Assembly (NCBI GenBank): GCA_002413785.1 | Contig: DHXR01000019.1 | Location: 1 to 12,964 of the forward strand | Source: Mucilaginibacter sp. UBA5151 | Lineage (GTDB): Bacteria; Bacteroidota; Bacteroidia; Sphingobacteriales; Sphingobacteriaceae | Direction of reading: 5' to 3' | Length of the DNA stretch: 12,964 nucleotides | Part shown: piece after piece, positions 6,939-12,964 of the stretch | Layout: each line of letters begins with the position of its first letter | How positions within the stretch are numbered: the first letter of the stretch is position 1 | Notes under the pieces: generated by a model | What the model saw: the letters and a program-made list of their open reading frames with translations, nothing else | Databases searched by the model: none | What the model was told of the DNA's origin: nothing | Translations under genes and position numbers: made by a program

Positions 6939-7415
6939 TTAATTGCACCCGGATAATTCTTCTGCAATACTATTTACCACGGCATTGGCGGCTTCTTTTA
7001 CTATTGGGGATAGCTCCGTGCTCTGCCCGAAGTTTTCCCCTTCGATACCATAAAAAATCAATTTTTCGGGCAACAGCCCAAGGCTGCGAGAGAGCGCTAT
7101 ACATTCAGGGATGCCGACATGGTGTGTGGATACCGCGAAAATATTTGCTGGCAAAGGGTTATTGATGGCATCAAACCGGAATATGGTCCCGGCGGGTCTG
7201 CCTGAGTGTACGGCATCCACAATGATCACCGTTCCTGCGTCCTTCCAGGCGTCCATCATTGCCATGCCATCCCCCGAATTTTCTAAGATCCTTATCCCCG
7301 CAAGGGCTTTTATTTTTGGCTGCCGCCCAATGTACAAGCCAAGCCCGTCATCCTCCCGGTAGTCATTACCGATACAAATCAACAGGGTTTCAGCCGGGCT
7401 GGTTCTTTGGTTCAT
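6939..7415 (-). CDS. [NiFe] hydrogenase maturation protease
   Basis: A 158-residue nickel-dependent endopeptidase of the HyaD/HycI/HoxW type (peptidase family M52), which removes the C-terminal tail of the large subunit once nickel is inserted. Visible features are ICIGNDYREDDGLGLYIG (13-30), the N-terminal GN...DDGxG motif with D23; IIVDAVHSG (64-72) with D67; and VSTHHVGIPE (95-104) with H98. D23, D67 and H98 match the expected metal ligands. I chose ATG at 7415, which leaves a 16-base gap after the large-subunit gene. A TTG at 7445 would extend the protein by 10 residues into that gene and is less likely. Lying directly downstream of its substrate gene supports pairing with it. Confidence 0.93.
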   Translation of the reverse strand: MNQRTSPAETLLICIGNDYREDDGLGLYIGRQPKIKALAGIRILENSGDGMAMMDAWKDAGTVIIVDAVHSGRPAGTIFRFDAINNPLPANIFAVSTHHVGIPECIALSRSLGLLPEKLIFYGIEGENFGQSTELSPIVKEAANAVVNSIAEELSGCN

Positions 7416-7431
7416 ATTCAAATGTATTGTT

Positions 7432-8721
7432 TTAATCCCGCTCAATATCTAATTTTAAAAAATGTGTTGAACAGGAAATGCAGGGGTCGTAATTACGGAT
7501 AGCCCGCTCACAAAAAAACTTCAGCTTATCATCCGTAAGCCCAACATTCGCCTGCACCAGGTCCCATAGGTCCTTTTCAATCCTCGACTGGTTTACTGAT
7601 GTAGGGGCAACGATTTTTGAATCAAGTATTATGCCATTATCATCAATCGTATATCGGTGGTAACAAATTCCCCTTGGCGCCTCAGTAGCGCCATAGCCGG
7701 TACCGGCCCTTGGCTTTACTTCAATGGCAGGGCTGTCAGGCTCTTCATAATTTTCAATAATGCGTTCTGCCTCTTCAAAGGCGTAAATTACTTCCACCAT
7801 CCTTACCAGGATACTCTTGAACGGGTTATTGCAATACCGGCCCAGGCCGGCTTCAAACGCCGTTTCTTTAGCCAGGGGTGTTAGCTGATCGAAATTAATG
7901 TTATACCTTGCCAATGGCCCCAGCAAACAAGTGCCGCCGTTTTTTAAGTGCGAATGCAAAGCGGTAGAATGAGGTATGTGTTCTTCTGTAAGGCATTGAT
8001 CATATTGATTGATGGCCAGGTTAATGCCTTTATTTGAAACCAGCCGGCCGCCTAAAATAGCGTACTCATCCGGGTGGGAAAGGGCCAGGAATTCATAATC
8101 CTGTGTAAAATCCGGAAAATCGAATTTCGAGATAAACTTTAAGGAATCAACCGCCGCCTGTTTCGACCACCTGATCTCATCCAGCAATGTTCTTAATTCA
8201 CGTTTTTTCGGCACTTTGTAAAAACCGCCTAAACGTAAATTTACAGGGTGTATTTCCCTTCCGCCAAGCAGTATCATGATGTCGTTCCCGGCTTTTTTCA
8301 TCCTCAGGGCATTCTTCACCACGTCAGGGTAAACCTGCGCCAGGTGAATAACGCTGCCAGCCTCAAAAAAGTCCGGGGCATTCAGCATAAAGGCATGCAG
8401 CACATGTGATTCTATCCACTCCCCGGTATAAATGAGGCGGCGCAGGGTCCTTAACTGGCCCTCTACCTTCACCCCGCATATTTCTTCCATGGCATGTGAG
8501 GCACCTAACTGATAGGCGATAGGACAGATCCCGCAGATGCGCGAAGTAATATCCGGCGCTTCCCTGAAATCGCGGCCCCGTAACAGCGCCTCAAAAAAAC
8601 GCGGCGGCTCGTATATTTTCAGTTGGACATCTTTTACAATGCCATTGCTGATCTTCAGGCGCAGGCCGCCTTCGCCTTCCACGCGGGCCAGTATATCAAT
8701 TTTTAGTGTTTTACTTTTCAT
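7432..8721 (-). CDS. hydA: Group 3b-type [NiFe] hydrogenase large (alpha) subunit
   Basis: A 429-residue catalytic subunit holding the NiFe(CN)2CO site for reversible H2 oxidation. The N-terminal nickel motif is RICGIC (C63, C66) in SRICGICPIAYQ, the C-terminal one DPCISCSTH (C414, C417, H420). All four cysteine ligands are present, and RVEGEGG (13-19) is the usual N-terminal motif. Cleavage after H420 would remove only nine residues (FLKLDIERD). I chose ATG at 8721, overlapping the small-subunit gene by 11 bases. A GTG at 8769 would add 16 unlike residues inside that gene. Length, the lack of export features and the beta-gamma-delta-alpha gene order place it with soluble NAD(P)-linked hydrogenases (sulfhydrogenases). 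The subgroup is inferred from motifs and context. Confidence 0.95.
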   Translation of the reverse strand: MKSKTLKIDILARVEGEGGLRLKISNGIVKDVQLKIYEPPRFFEALLRGRDFREAPDITSRICGICPIAYQLGASHAMEEICGVKVEGQLRTLRRLIYTGEWIESHVLHAFMLNAPDFFEAGSVIHLAQVYPDVVKNALRMKKAGNDIMILLGGREIHPVNLRLGGFYKVPKKRELRTLLDEIRWSKQAAVDSLKFISKFDFPDFTQDYEFLALSHPDEYAILGGRLVSNKGINLAINQYDQCLTEEHIPHSTALHSHLKNGGTCLLGPLARYNINFDQLTPLAKETAFEAGLGRYCNNPFKSILVRMVEVIYAFEEAERIIENYEEPDSPAIEVKPRAGTGYGATEAPRGICYHRYTIDDNGIILDSKIVAPTSVNQSRIEKDLWDLVQANVGLTDDKLKFFCERAIRNYDPCISCSTHFLKLDIERD

Positions 8722-9490
8722 AGTATTCGCTTTCTTTGCGGAAAGGCTCCGCATTGGCATTAAACCCACGGAATATCCGTACTAATTCTTCCCGTTCAAC
8801 TCCCTGCTCCAGCAGCCACTTGCTTAATGAGGCCGGGTTGGGTGTTTCTTTAGGACCAAAACACGAATAACAGCCCCTGTTATACGAAGGGCACAGCGCG
8901 TTACAGCCGGCCTGCGTTACCGGCCCCATACAGGTTGTCCCCTGCGACACCATTACACATACTGTTCCCCTTCGCTTACACTCCATACATACACTGTAAT
9001 TAGGGATGTTGGGCTTGCGGCCCCTTAAGAACGCGCTCATCAACTCCAGCAATTGACCTTTGTTTATCGGGCAGCCGCGCAATTCAAAATCCACCGGGAT
9101 ATGATCTGCTATGGCTGTTGATTTGCTGAGGGTTGAAATGTATTGCGGGCGGGCGTAAACCAGGGAAATAAACTCCTTAACGTCTTTAAAATTCCGAAGG
9201 GCCTGTATGCCACCGGCTGTGGCGCAGGCGCCAATGGTGACCACGTATTTGGACATTTTACGAATCTTGTGAATCCGTGCCTCATCGTGCGGGGTGGTAA
9301 TGGAGCCTTCTACCAGCGACAGATCATAAGGCCCTTTTACAATGGCGCTGGAAGCCTCCGGAAAGTTGGCGATCTCTATCTCCCCTACAATTGCCAGTAA
9401 TTCGTCTTCGCAATCAAGCAGGCTCAACTGGCAGCCATCGCAGGATGCAAACTTCCATACAGCTAATTTGGGGATATGTGCTTTTGGCAT
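8711..9490 (-). CDS. hydD: Group 3b-type [NiFe] hydrogenase small (delta) subunit
   Basis: A 259-residue iron-sulfur subunit carrying electrons between the NiFe site and the diaphorase part. The proximal 4Fe-4S cluster has CDGC (C17, C20), C89 in IGACATAGG and C140 in ELRGCPI. The C-terminal half has CMEC (C168, C171), C178, C187, C196, C200, C207 and C210, enough for two more clusters. It begins directly with PKLAVWKFASCDGC and lacks a twin-arginine signal peptide, so the enzyme is cytoplasmic. ATG at 9490 follows a 57-base gap after the gamma gene, the largest gap inside the core operon. The 3' end overlaps the large-subunit gene by 11 bases, consistent with equal subunit production. Confidence 0.95.
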   Translation of the reverse strand: MPKAHIPKLAVWKFASCDGCQLSLLDCEDELLAIVGEIEIANFPEASSAIVKGPYDLSLVEGSITTPHDEARIHKIRKMSKYVVTIGACATAGGIQALRNFKDVKEFISLVYARPQYISTLSKSTAIADHIPVDFELRGCPINKGQLLELMSAFLRGRKPNIPNYSVCMECKRRGTVCVMVSQGTTCMGPVTQAGCNALCPSYNRGCYSCFGPKETPNPASLSKWLLEQGVEREELVRIFRGFNANAEPFRKESEYYEK

Positions 9491-9547
9491 GGTATATATT
9501 TAAAAATCTGTTTTACAATCAGGCTCCTTTGTTATGAAGCTTGTTAA

Positions 9548-10438
9548 TTAAATTTCCGGCTTTCGCAAAAGACCGGCTATCTTATCATAAGTAAATACCG
9601 GCCCGTCCTTGCAAATAAAGTGCTGCCCAAACTGGCAATGACCGCATAAACCTACGGCGCATTTCATATTCCTCTCCATCGAAACGTAAATACTGTTTCC
9701 GCTCAGGCCACGCTTCTGCAAAGCGTCTATCGTAAAATGCATCATGATCTCGGGCCCGCAAAGCATGGCAACCGTATTAGCCGGATCGAATATTATTTGC
9801 GGGATCAGCCTGGTTACTACACCCACACTTCCGCGCCAGGCCTTTGTACCCCGGTCAACGGTGATGTACAGGTCAACGCCCGGTTGTTTCTTCCAGGCCT
9901 TCAGGTCTTCGCTGAAGATAATATCCTTTGGCGTACGTGCGCCATATAAAATAACTACCCTGCCAAAATCGCTGCGCCGGGCAAGCAAGGCCAGGATAAC
10001 CGGCCTCAGCGGCGCAAGCCCTATCCCGCCCGCAACAAGCACCACATCTTTTCCCTTCGCCCCGGCTACCGGCCAGCTGCTGCCGAAAGGCCCCCGCACA
10101 CCCACCATATCCCCAACATTAAGGACCGACATGGCTTTGGTAATAGCACCCACCGCCCGCGTTGTATGGGTTAGTAAGCGATTTTTATCTGCACCGGCGC
10201 TGATGGAGACCGGCACTTCGCCCATGCCAAAAACATAGAGCATATTGAATTGTCCCGGCGCAGCATCAAGTTGTTTCTGGTTGGCAACCCAGTCAGCTAC
10301 TGTAGTTCCCGATGGGCTTAAAGTGACCGTAAAAGTATCGGCGGTTTCGTTAACAAAGCTTTCCACCCGGTATATCGCCGGAACCATCGGGTCGGGTTTA
10401 ACTGCCTCCGGGTTATATTTAATTTCCTCCATAATCAT
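9548..10438 (-). CDS. hydG: Hydrogenase gamma subunit, FAD/NAD(P)-binding with [2Fe-2S]
   Basis: A 296-residue ferredoxin-NADP reductase-like subunit linking the hydrogenase to NAD(P)(H). PGQFNMLYVFGMGEVPVSIS (61-80) is the flavin-binding strand region, VAGGIGLAPLRP (135-146) the nucleotide-binding loop and CGPEIMM (227-233) the C-terminal NAD(P) motif. A [2Fe-2S] site is formed by C260, C265, C268 and C276. The layout matches the gamma subunit of Pyrococcus-type sulfhydrogenases and the related AsrB/dihydroorotate-dehydrogenase electron-transfer family. ATG at 10438 overlaps the previous stop as ATGA. A second ATG at 10432, two codons in, is an alternative. The symbol follows archaeal sulfhydrogenase naming and is unrelated to the [FeFe] maturase of the same name. 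Confidence 0.93.
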   Translation of the reverse strand: MIMEEIKYNPEAVKPDPMVPAIYRVESFVNETADTFTVTLSPSGTTVADWVANQKQLDAAPGQFNMLYVFGMGEVPVSISAGADKNRLLTHTTRAVGAITKAMSVLNVGDMVGVRGPFGSSWPVAGAKGKDVVLVAGGIGLAPLRPVILALLARRSDFGRVVILYGARTPKDIIFSEDLKAWKKQPGVDLYITVDRGTKAWRGSVGVVTRLIPQIIFDPANTVAMLCGPEIMMHFTIDALQKRGLSGNSIYVSMERNMKCAVGLCGHCQFGQHFICKDGPVFTYDKIAGLLRKPEI

Positions 10439-10905
10439 TTTTTATTAGCCCGGTTAGCATAAACGTCCATCACCAGTAAGCGGGTTTGTTCCAGCCGGAA
10501 GGTAATGGCATGTACCATACGTTTCATCAGTTCATAACCCAAACGCGGATCATTTTCACATTGCCTGCGCAGTTCTTCACCGTTTATAACTATCATTTCG
10601 GTTTTGTGGCTAACCCTGGCGCCGAACCTGTATTTATAGGGTGCCACCAGCCATGACCAGCCCAGCATCTCGCCGTCTTCCACCGTTTGTAAAACAATTG
10701 CGCCCTTCCCGGGGGCGTAGGTCTCCAGGGCTACCTTACCTTTAACAATCAGGTAGAACTTGCGGGCATCACTGCCCTCATTAAACAGTATATCGCCTTC
10801 CTTATATTCTACAATTTGCGCCTGCCCTGCTATACTCCGCAGATACTCTTCAGGGAAATTGTAGAAGAAAGGATGTTTTGCAAGTGCCAGTTCCAGGGTT
10901 TTCAT
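10435..10905 (-). CDS. Stand-alone cyclic-nucleotide-binding-domain protein inside the hydrogenase operon
   Basis: A 156-residue protein made of a single cNMP-binding (Crp-type) beta-barrel. YKEGDILFNEGSDARKFYLI (34-53) and VKGKVAL (54-60) are the classic barrel strands, and DGEMLGWSWLVAPYKYRFGA (77-96) occupies the phosphate-binding cassette. The C-terminal helix runs to LLVMDVYANRANKK, and there is no helix-turn-helix, so it should not act as a Crp-like DNA binder. The cassette has GE, but GWSWL replaces the usual GELAL-type stretch, so cAMP binding is doubtful. It is joined to both neighbours by 4-base ATGA overlaps (10902-10905 and 10435-10438), implying coupled synthesis with the beta and gamma subunits. 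A sensory or structural role on the enzyme is inferred. Confidence 0.85.
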   Translation of the reverse strand: MKTLELALAKHPFFYNFPEEYLRSIAGQAQIVEYKEGDILFNEGSDARKFYLIVKGKVALETYAPGKGAIVLQTVEDGEMLGWSWLVAPYKYRFGARVSHKTEMIVINGEELRRQCENDPRLGYELMKRMVHAITFRLEQTRLLVMDVYANRANKK

Positions 10906-12026
10906 ATCTCGTTATTTTTTTCTGTTTGATTATTCCTTATAGCTGCAAGTCCTTCGGTAATATCTATCCCTACCGGGCACCAGGTAATACAGCGGCCGCA
11001 GCCAACACAGCCCGAAGTGCCGAACTGGTCGATCCAGGCGGCCAGTTTATGGGTCATCCATTGCCGGTAACGTGATTTTACCGAGGTACGGACATTCCCG
11101 CCATGGATGTATGAGAAATCAAGGGAGAAACAGGAATCCCATTTGCTCCATCGTTCGGTATGCTGGCCGGTTAGGTCGGTTTTATCTTCCACAGTGGTAC
11201 AAAAACAGGTAGGGCAAACCATGGTACAGTTCCCGCACGAGAGGCAGCGGTTAGCCACTTCGTCCCAAACGGGGCTGTCAGCATTGGCATATAGCAACTC
11301 CTTAATATTTTCGGTATCCAGCTTCCGGCCCATTTTTTCAGATGATTGCTTCAACGCGTCATCCCCTGCCGCAATCTCATTTTCAGCAGCAGGCCTTCCG
11401 GGGATTTGCAGTAATATGTCCGCTCCTTTTTCGCTTCCGGCTTCCGCGATGAAATAATGATTGCCGCCTTCTATCAGTTCAGTCAGCGAAATATCAAAGC
11501 CGTTCTTTGCTTTTGGGCCTGTGCCCATAGAAGTGCAAAAACAAGTGCCTGCGGGATGTGTACAATTTACCGCCACTATAAAAGCACCAGCCCTGTTGGC
11601 CTGGTAATTGGAATCAACTGCCTGTCCCCCTAAAAACACCTTATCCTGTATCAAAATGGCATTCAGCTCGCAGGCGCGTACGCCGATAAAGGCAGGTTTC
11701 CGTTTTTCAGGCTCTTCATCTTTTATCAGCTCAAAACCATTCTCTGTGCGTGCGGCCTTCCAAAGCAGGTGCGCTGAGGGGTGCAGGAACTTTTTCCACG
11801 AATACGGCCCGACCGCATAAGCGAAAACAGAAGACCCGCTTGTTTTCTCAAGGCGGTAAGTCCCTTTTTCCTGCCTGTCGTGCCAGCCGATGGGCATGTC
11901 GGTAACATGGTCTATCTGATCATAAACAATAGCCCCGTCCCTTGCAACCGGCCCGAATAAATCGTATCCCCGGGCCTTCAGCAGGTCGAATAAGTTTTCT
12001 AAACAGGTACGCTCAATTATTTGCAT
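10902..12026 (-). CDS. hydB: Hydrogenase beta subunit, 4Fe-4S electron-transfer protein
   Basis: A 374-residue iron-sulfur protein of the sulfhydrogenase beta / anaerobic sulfite reductase A type. Two ferredoxin-like clusters are evident: CLSCGNCTMVCP (C261, C264, C267, C271) and CVGCGRCITWCP (C340, C343, C346, C350). Further cysteines at 119, 155, 162, 164, 274 and 276 lie in family-conserved patches such as GVRACEL (115-121) and TCFCTSMGTG (161-170). It passes electrons between the small subunit and the flavin subunit. It is the first gene of the operon; ATG at 12026 is preceded by no clear Shine-Dalgarno sequence, as is common in Bacteroidota. The 3' end overlaps the cNMP-domain gene by ATGA. 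Confidence 0.92.
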   Translation of the reverse strand: MQIIERTCLENLFDLLKARGYDLFGPVARDGAIVYDQIDHVTDMPIGWHDRQEKGTYRLEKTSGSSVFAYAVGPYSWKKFLHPSAHLLWKAARTENGFELIKDEEPEKRKPAFIGVRACELNAILIQDKVFLGGQAVDSNYQANRAGAFIVAVNCTHPAGTCFCTSMGTGPKAKNGFDISLTELIEGGNHYFIAEAGSEKGADILLQIPGRPAAENEIAAGDDALKQSSEKMGRKLDTENIKELLYANADSPVWDEVANRCLSCGNCTMVCPTCFCTTVEDKTDLTGQHTERWSKWDSCFSLDFSYIHGGNVRTSVKSRYRQWMTHKLAAWIDQFGTSGCVGCGRCITWCPVGIDITEGLAAIRNNQTEKNNEI

Positions 12027-12066
12027 TGAAGATGTTATTTATAATATCCAGCTGTTTTTCAAGGCA

Positions 12067-12097
12067 TAAAGTTAACCCGCATATTGTGGATAGCAAC
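12067..12097 (-). promoter_or_regulatory. Candidate Bacteroidota promoter for the hydrogenase operon
   Basis: On the minus strand TAACTTTA (12074-12067) matches TAnnTTTG in all but the last fixed base. GTTG (12097-12094) lies 19 bases upstream, a suitable distance for a -33 TTTG-like element. Transcription would start near 12060, leaving a leader of about 35 bases before the ATG at 12026. Confidence 0.35.
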
Positions 12098-12242
12098 ACC
12101 ATTGATCATAAATATTAATGATTATTATCATGTTTATGGGATTGTGAAAAGTGAAGCAAAAGCCGGAGGCTGGGAAGGTTTTTTACGACAGAAATTACTA
12201 TTTCGGGGTGTTAACCCGCCATTTTTCAGCCAAATCCGCCAA

Positions 12243-12402
12243 TTACGAGGAGCTAAATGCGTTTAGGTACCCGTAATTTTTTCAGTTTGAGGAGCTAAAT
12301 GCGTTTAGCTCATCGTAATTTTTTCGGTTTGAGGAGCTAAATGCGTTTAGGTCCCCGTAATTTTTGCAAGTTGAGGAGCTAAATGCGTTTAGCTCCTCGT
12401 AA
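12243..12402. repeat. Four-copy 42-base tandem repeat of hairpin units
   Basis: Units start at 12247, 12289, 12331 and 12373, exactly 42 bases apart; the last is partial. Each begins GAGGAGCTAAATGCGTTTAG, followed by a variable 6-base part and a GTAATTTTT-rich spacer. Within each unit the left arm GAGGAGCTAAA faces TTTAG plus GTACCC, CTCATC, GTCCCC or CTCCTC around a TGCG loop; only the fourth unit pairs perfectly. The array opens with TTACGAGGAGCTAAA (12243-12257) and closes with its exact complement (12388-12402). Confidence 0.85.
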
Positions 12403-12964
12403 AAAAACGGGTCTTGTTTTATTAATTGATTGTAAATCAAATGAATATACAAAAACGTAAAAAATTAAGCCTGTTTTTTGGATGACATCTGGCAGCTGGC
12501 GACTTTTTAAAATTCAGCTTTTATGTGAAATCTTTGCTGGGTTAGTGCTTATACAAAGATAAGAAATTTTGAGGGGAATCCCTTCCCGTTAGTGTCGATT
12601 TTATCTTTCGCTACCGCAAGAGTCCCCGCTGTGGAACGCTTGCCTGGTAGCCGATATGCCGGGCAACAGATAGGGCGATTGCCGGTTAAAGCTGCAAAAC
12701 CCTAAAATAGCGGGATAACTGTAAGGACGGTAGCGCATTGCGTTTACTTAGCATGCGTACCACAAGTGGGGACGTATGCGGCAGCGGAGATGAATAACTC
12801 TATTAATATACTTATTATCACCAATATACATGATCTTTTATAGTTTTTTTCTTAATTTTTAACCTTATATCTCCATCGCCAAATACGTAAGTTACTTATA
12901 TATCATTTTGATACATCTAACAATTATTTTAATGTATTTTTAATCAATAGTTCGTTAAAGTATT

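Larger units (their letters stand above)
12027..12964. other. Long non-coding region upstream of the hydrogenase operon
   Basis: No gene I can support in 938 bases. After the candidate promoter comes the tandem repeat (12243-12402). A second exact -7 element on the minus strand (TATCTTTG, 12561-12554) has no -33 partner. From 12595 to 12790 the DNA is distinctly GC-richer without a convincing frame. From 12791 it is AT-rich and stop-laden in all frames. Confidence 0.5.

Noticed and set aside
7416..7445. TTG-initiated longer form of the maturation protease
   Set aside because: It overlaps the large-subunit 3' end and adds residues before the usual family start; ATG at 7415 is simpler.
8722..8769. 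GTG-initiated longer form of the hydrogenase large subunit
   Set aside because: The extra 16 residues lie inside the small-subunit gene and do not resemble the family N-terminus; ATG at 8721 starts just before the conserved region.
12084..12266. A 60-codon plus-strand frame upstream of the hydrogenase operon
   Set aside because: It runs into the tandem repeat, has no recognisable domain or start signal, and lies across the candidate operon promoter.
12243..12402. Possible CRISPR array
   Set aside because: Spacers are near-identical, only about 16 bases long, and the units are palindromic and contiguous. No cas genes are nearby.

Overview
The window looks like a Bacteroidota chromosome, probably Sphingobacteriales (Mucilaginibacter/Pedobacter-like). 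Clues are the integrase family, TAnnTTTG-type promoter elements, weak or absent Shine-Dalgarno sequences and the hydrogenase gene set. The genus is inferred, not shown. Two unlike halves meet near base 6200: an AT-rich accessory region on the left and a higher-GC metabolic operon on the right.

Left half (1-4202) is defence-like cargo. A large minus-strand gene, cut by the window edge, encodes an archaeo-eukaryotic-type primase domain fused to a superfamily II helicase, the architecture described for TOTE conflict systems. Divergent from it is a two-gene type IV toxin-antitoxin operon: an AbiEi-like winged-helix antitoxin overlapping an AbiEii-like nucleotidyltransferase toxin. The 325-base divergent region carries three consecutive inverted repeats just ahead of the antitoxin gene. 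The last one covers a Bacteroidota-type -7 promoter element, as expected for autoregulation.

Middle (4203-6285) is a graveyard of mobile-element parts. It holds a recombination-site-like region (inverted repeat with internal direct repeats, a transfer-RNA-3'-end-like motif, a hairpin terminator, and 10-base direct repeats). It also holds the first 68 codons of a Bacteroidota tyrosine integrase, an N-terminally truncated bacterial PH-domain protein, and a frameshifted fragment of a RepA/AAA-type ATPase. The ATPase relic is visible only when two reading frames are joined.

Right half (6286-12026), all on the minus strand, is a group 3b-type (sulfhydrogenase-like, NAD(P)-linked, cytoplasmic) [NiFe] hydrogenase operon. 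Its order is beta (two 4Fe-4S clusters), a stand-alone cyclic-nucleotide-binding-domain protein, gamma (FAD/NAD(P)/2Fe-2S), delta (small subunit), alpha (NiFe large subunit), maturation protease, then a hexapeptide acyltransferase. Several genes overlap by 4 to 11 bases, so they are probably translated together. Electrons would pass between H2 at the NiFe site in alpha, the clusters of delta and beta, and NAD(P) on gamma. The protease would trim alpha after nickel insertion. A hairpin plus T-run at 6203-6234 likely ends the transcript.

Upstream of the operon (12027-12964) there are no convincing genes. There is a candidate promoter about 40 bases from the first start codon, and a four-copy 42-base tandem repeat in which each unit is a hairpin. 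Beyond these lies a GC-richer unexplained segment followed by AT-rich DNA.
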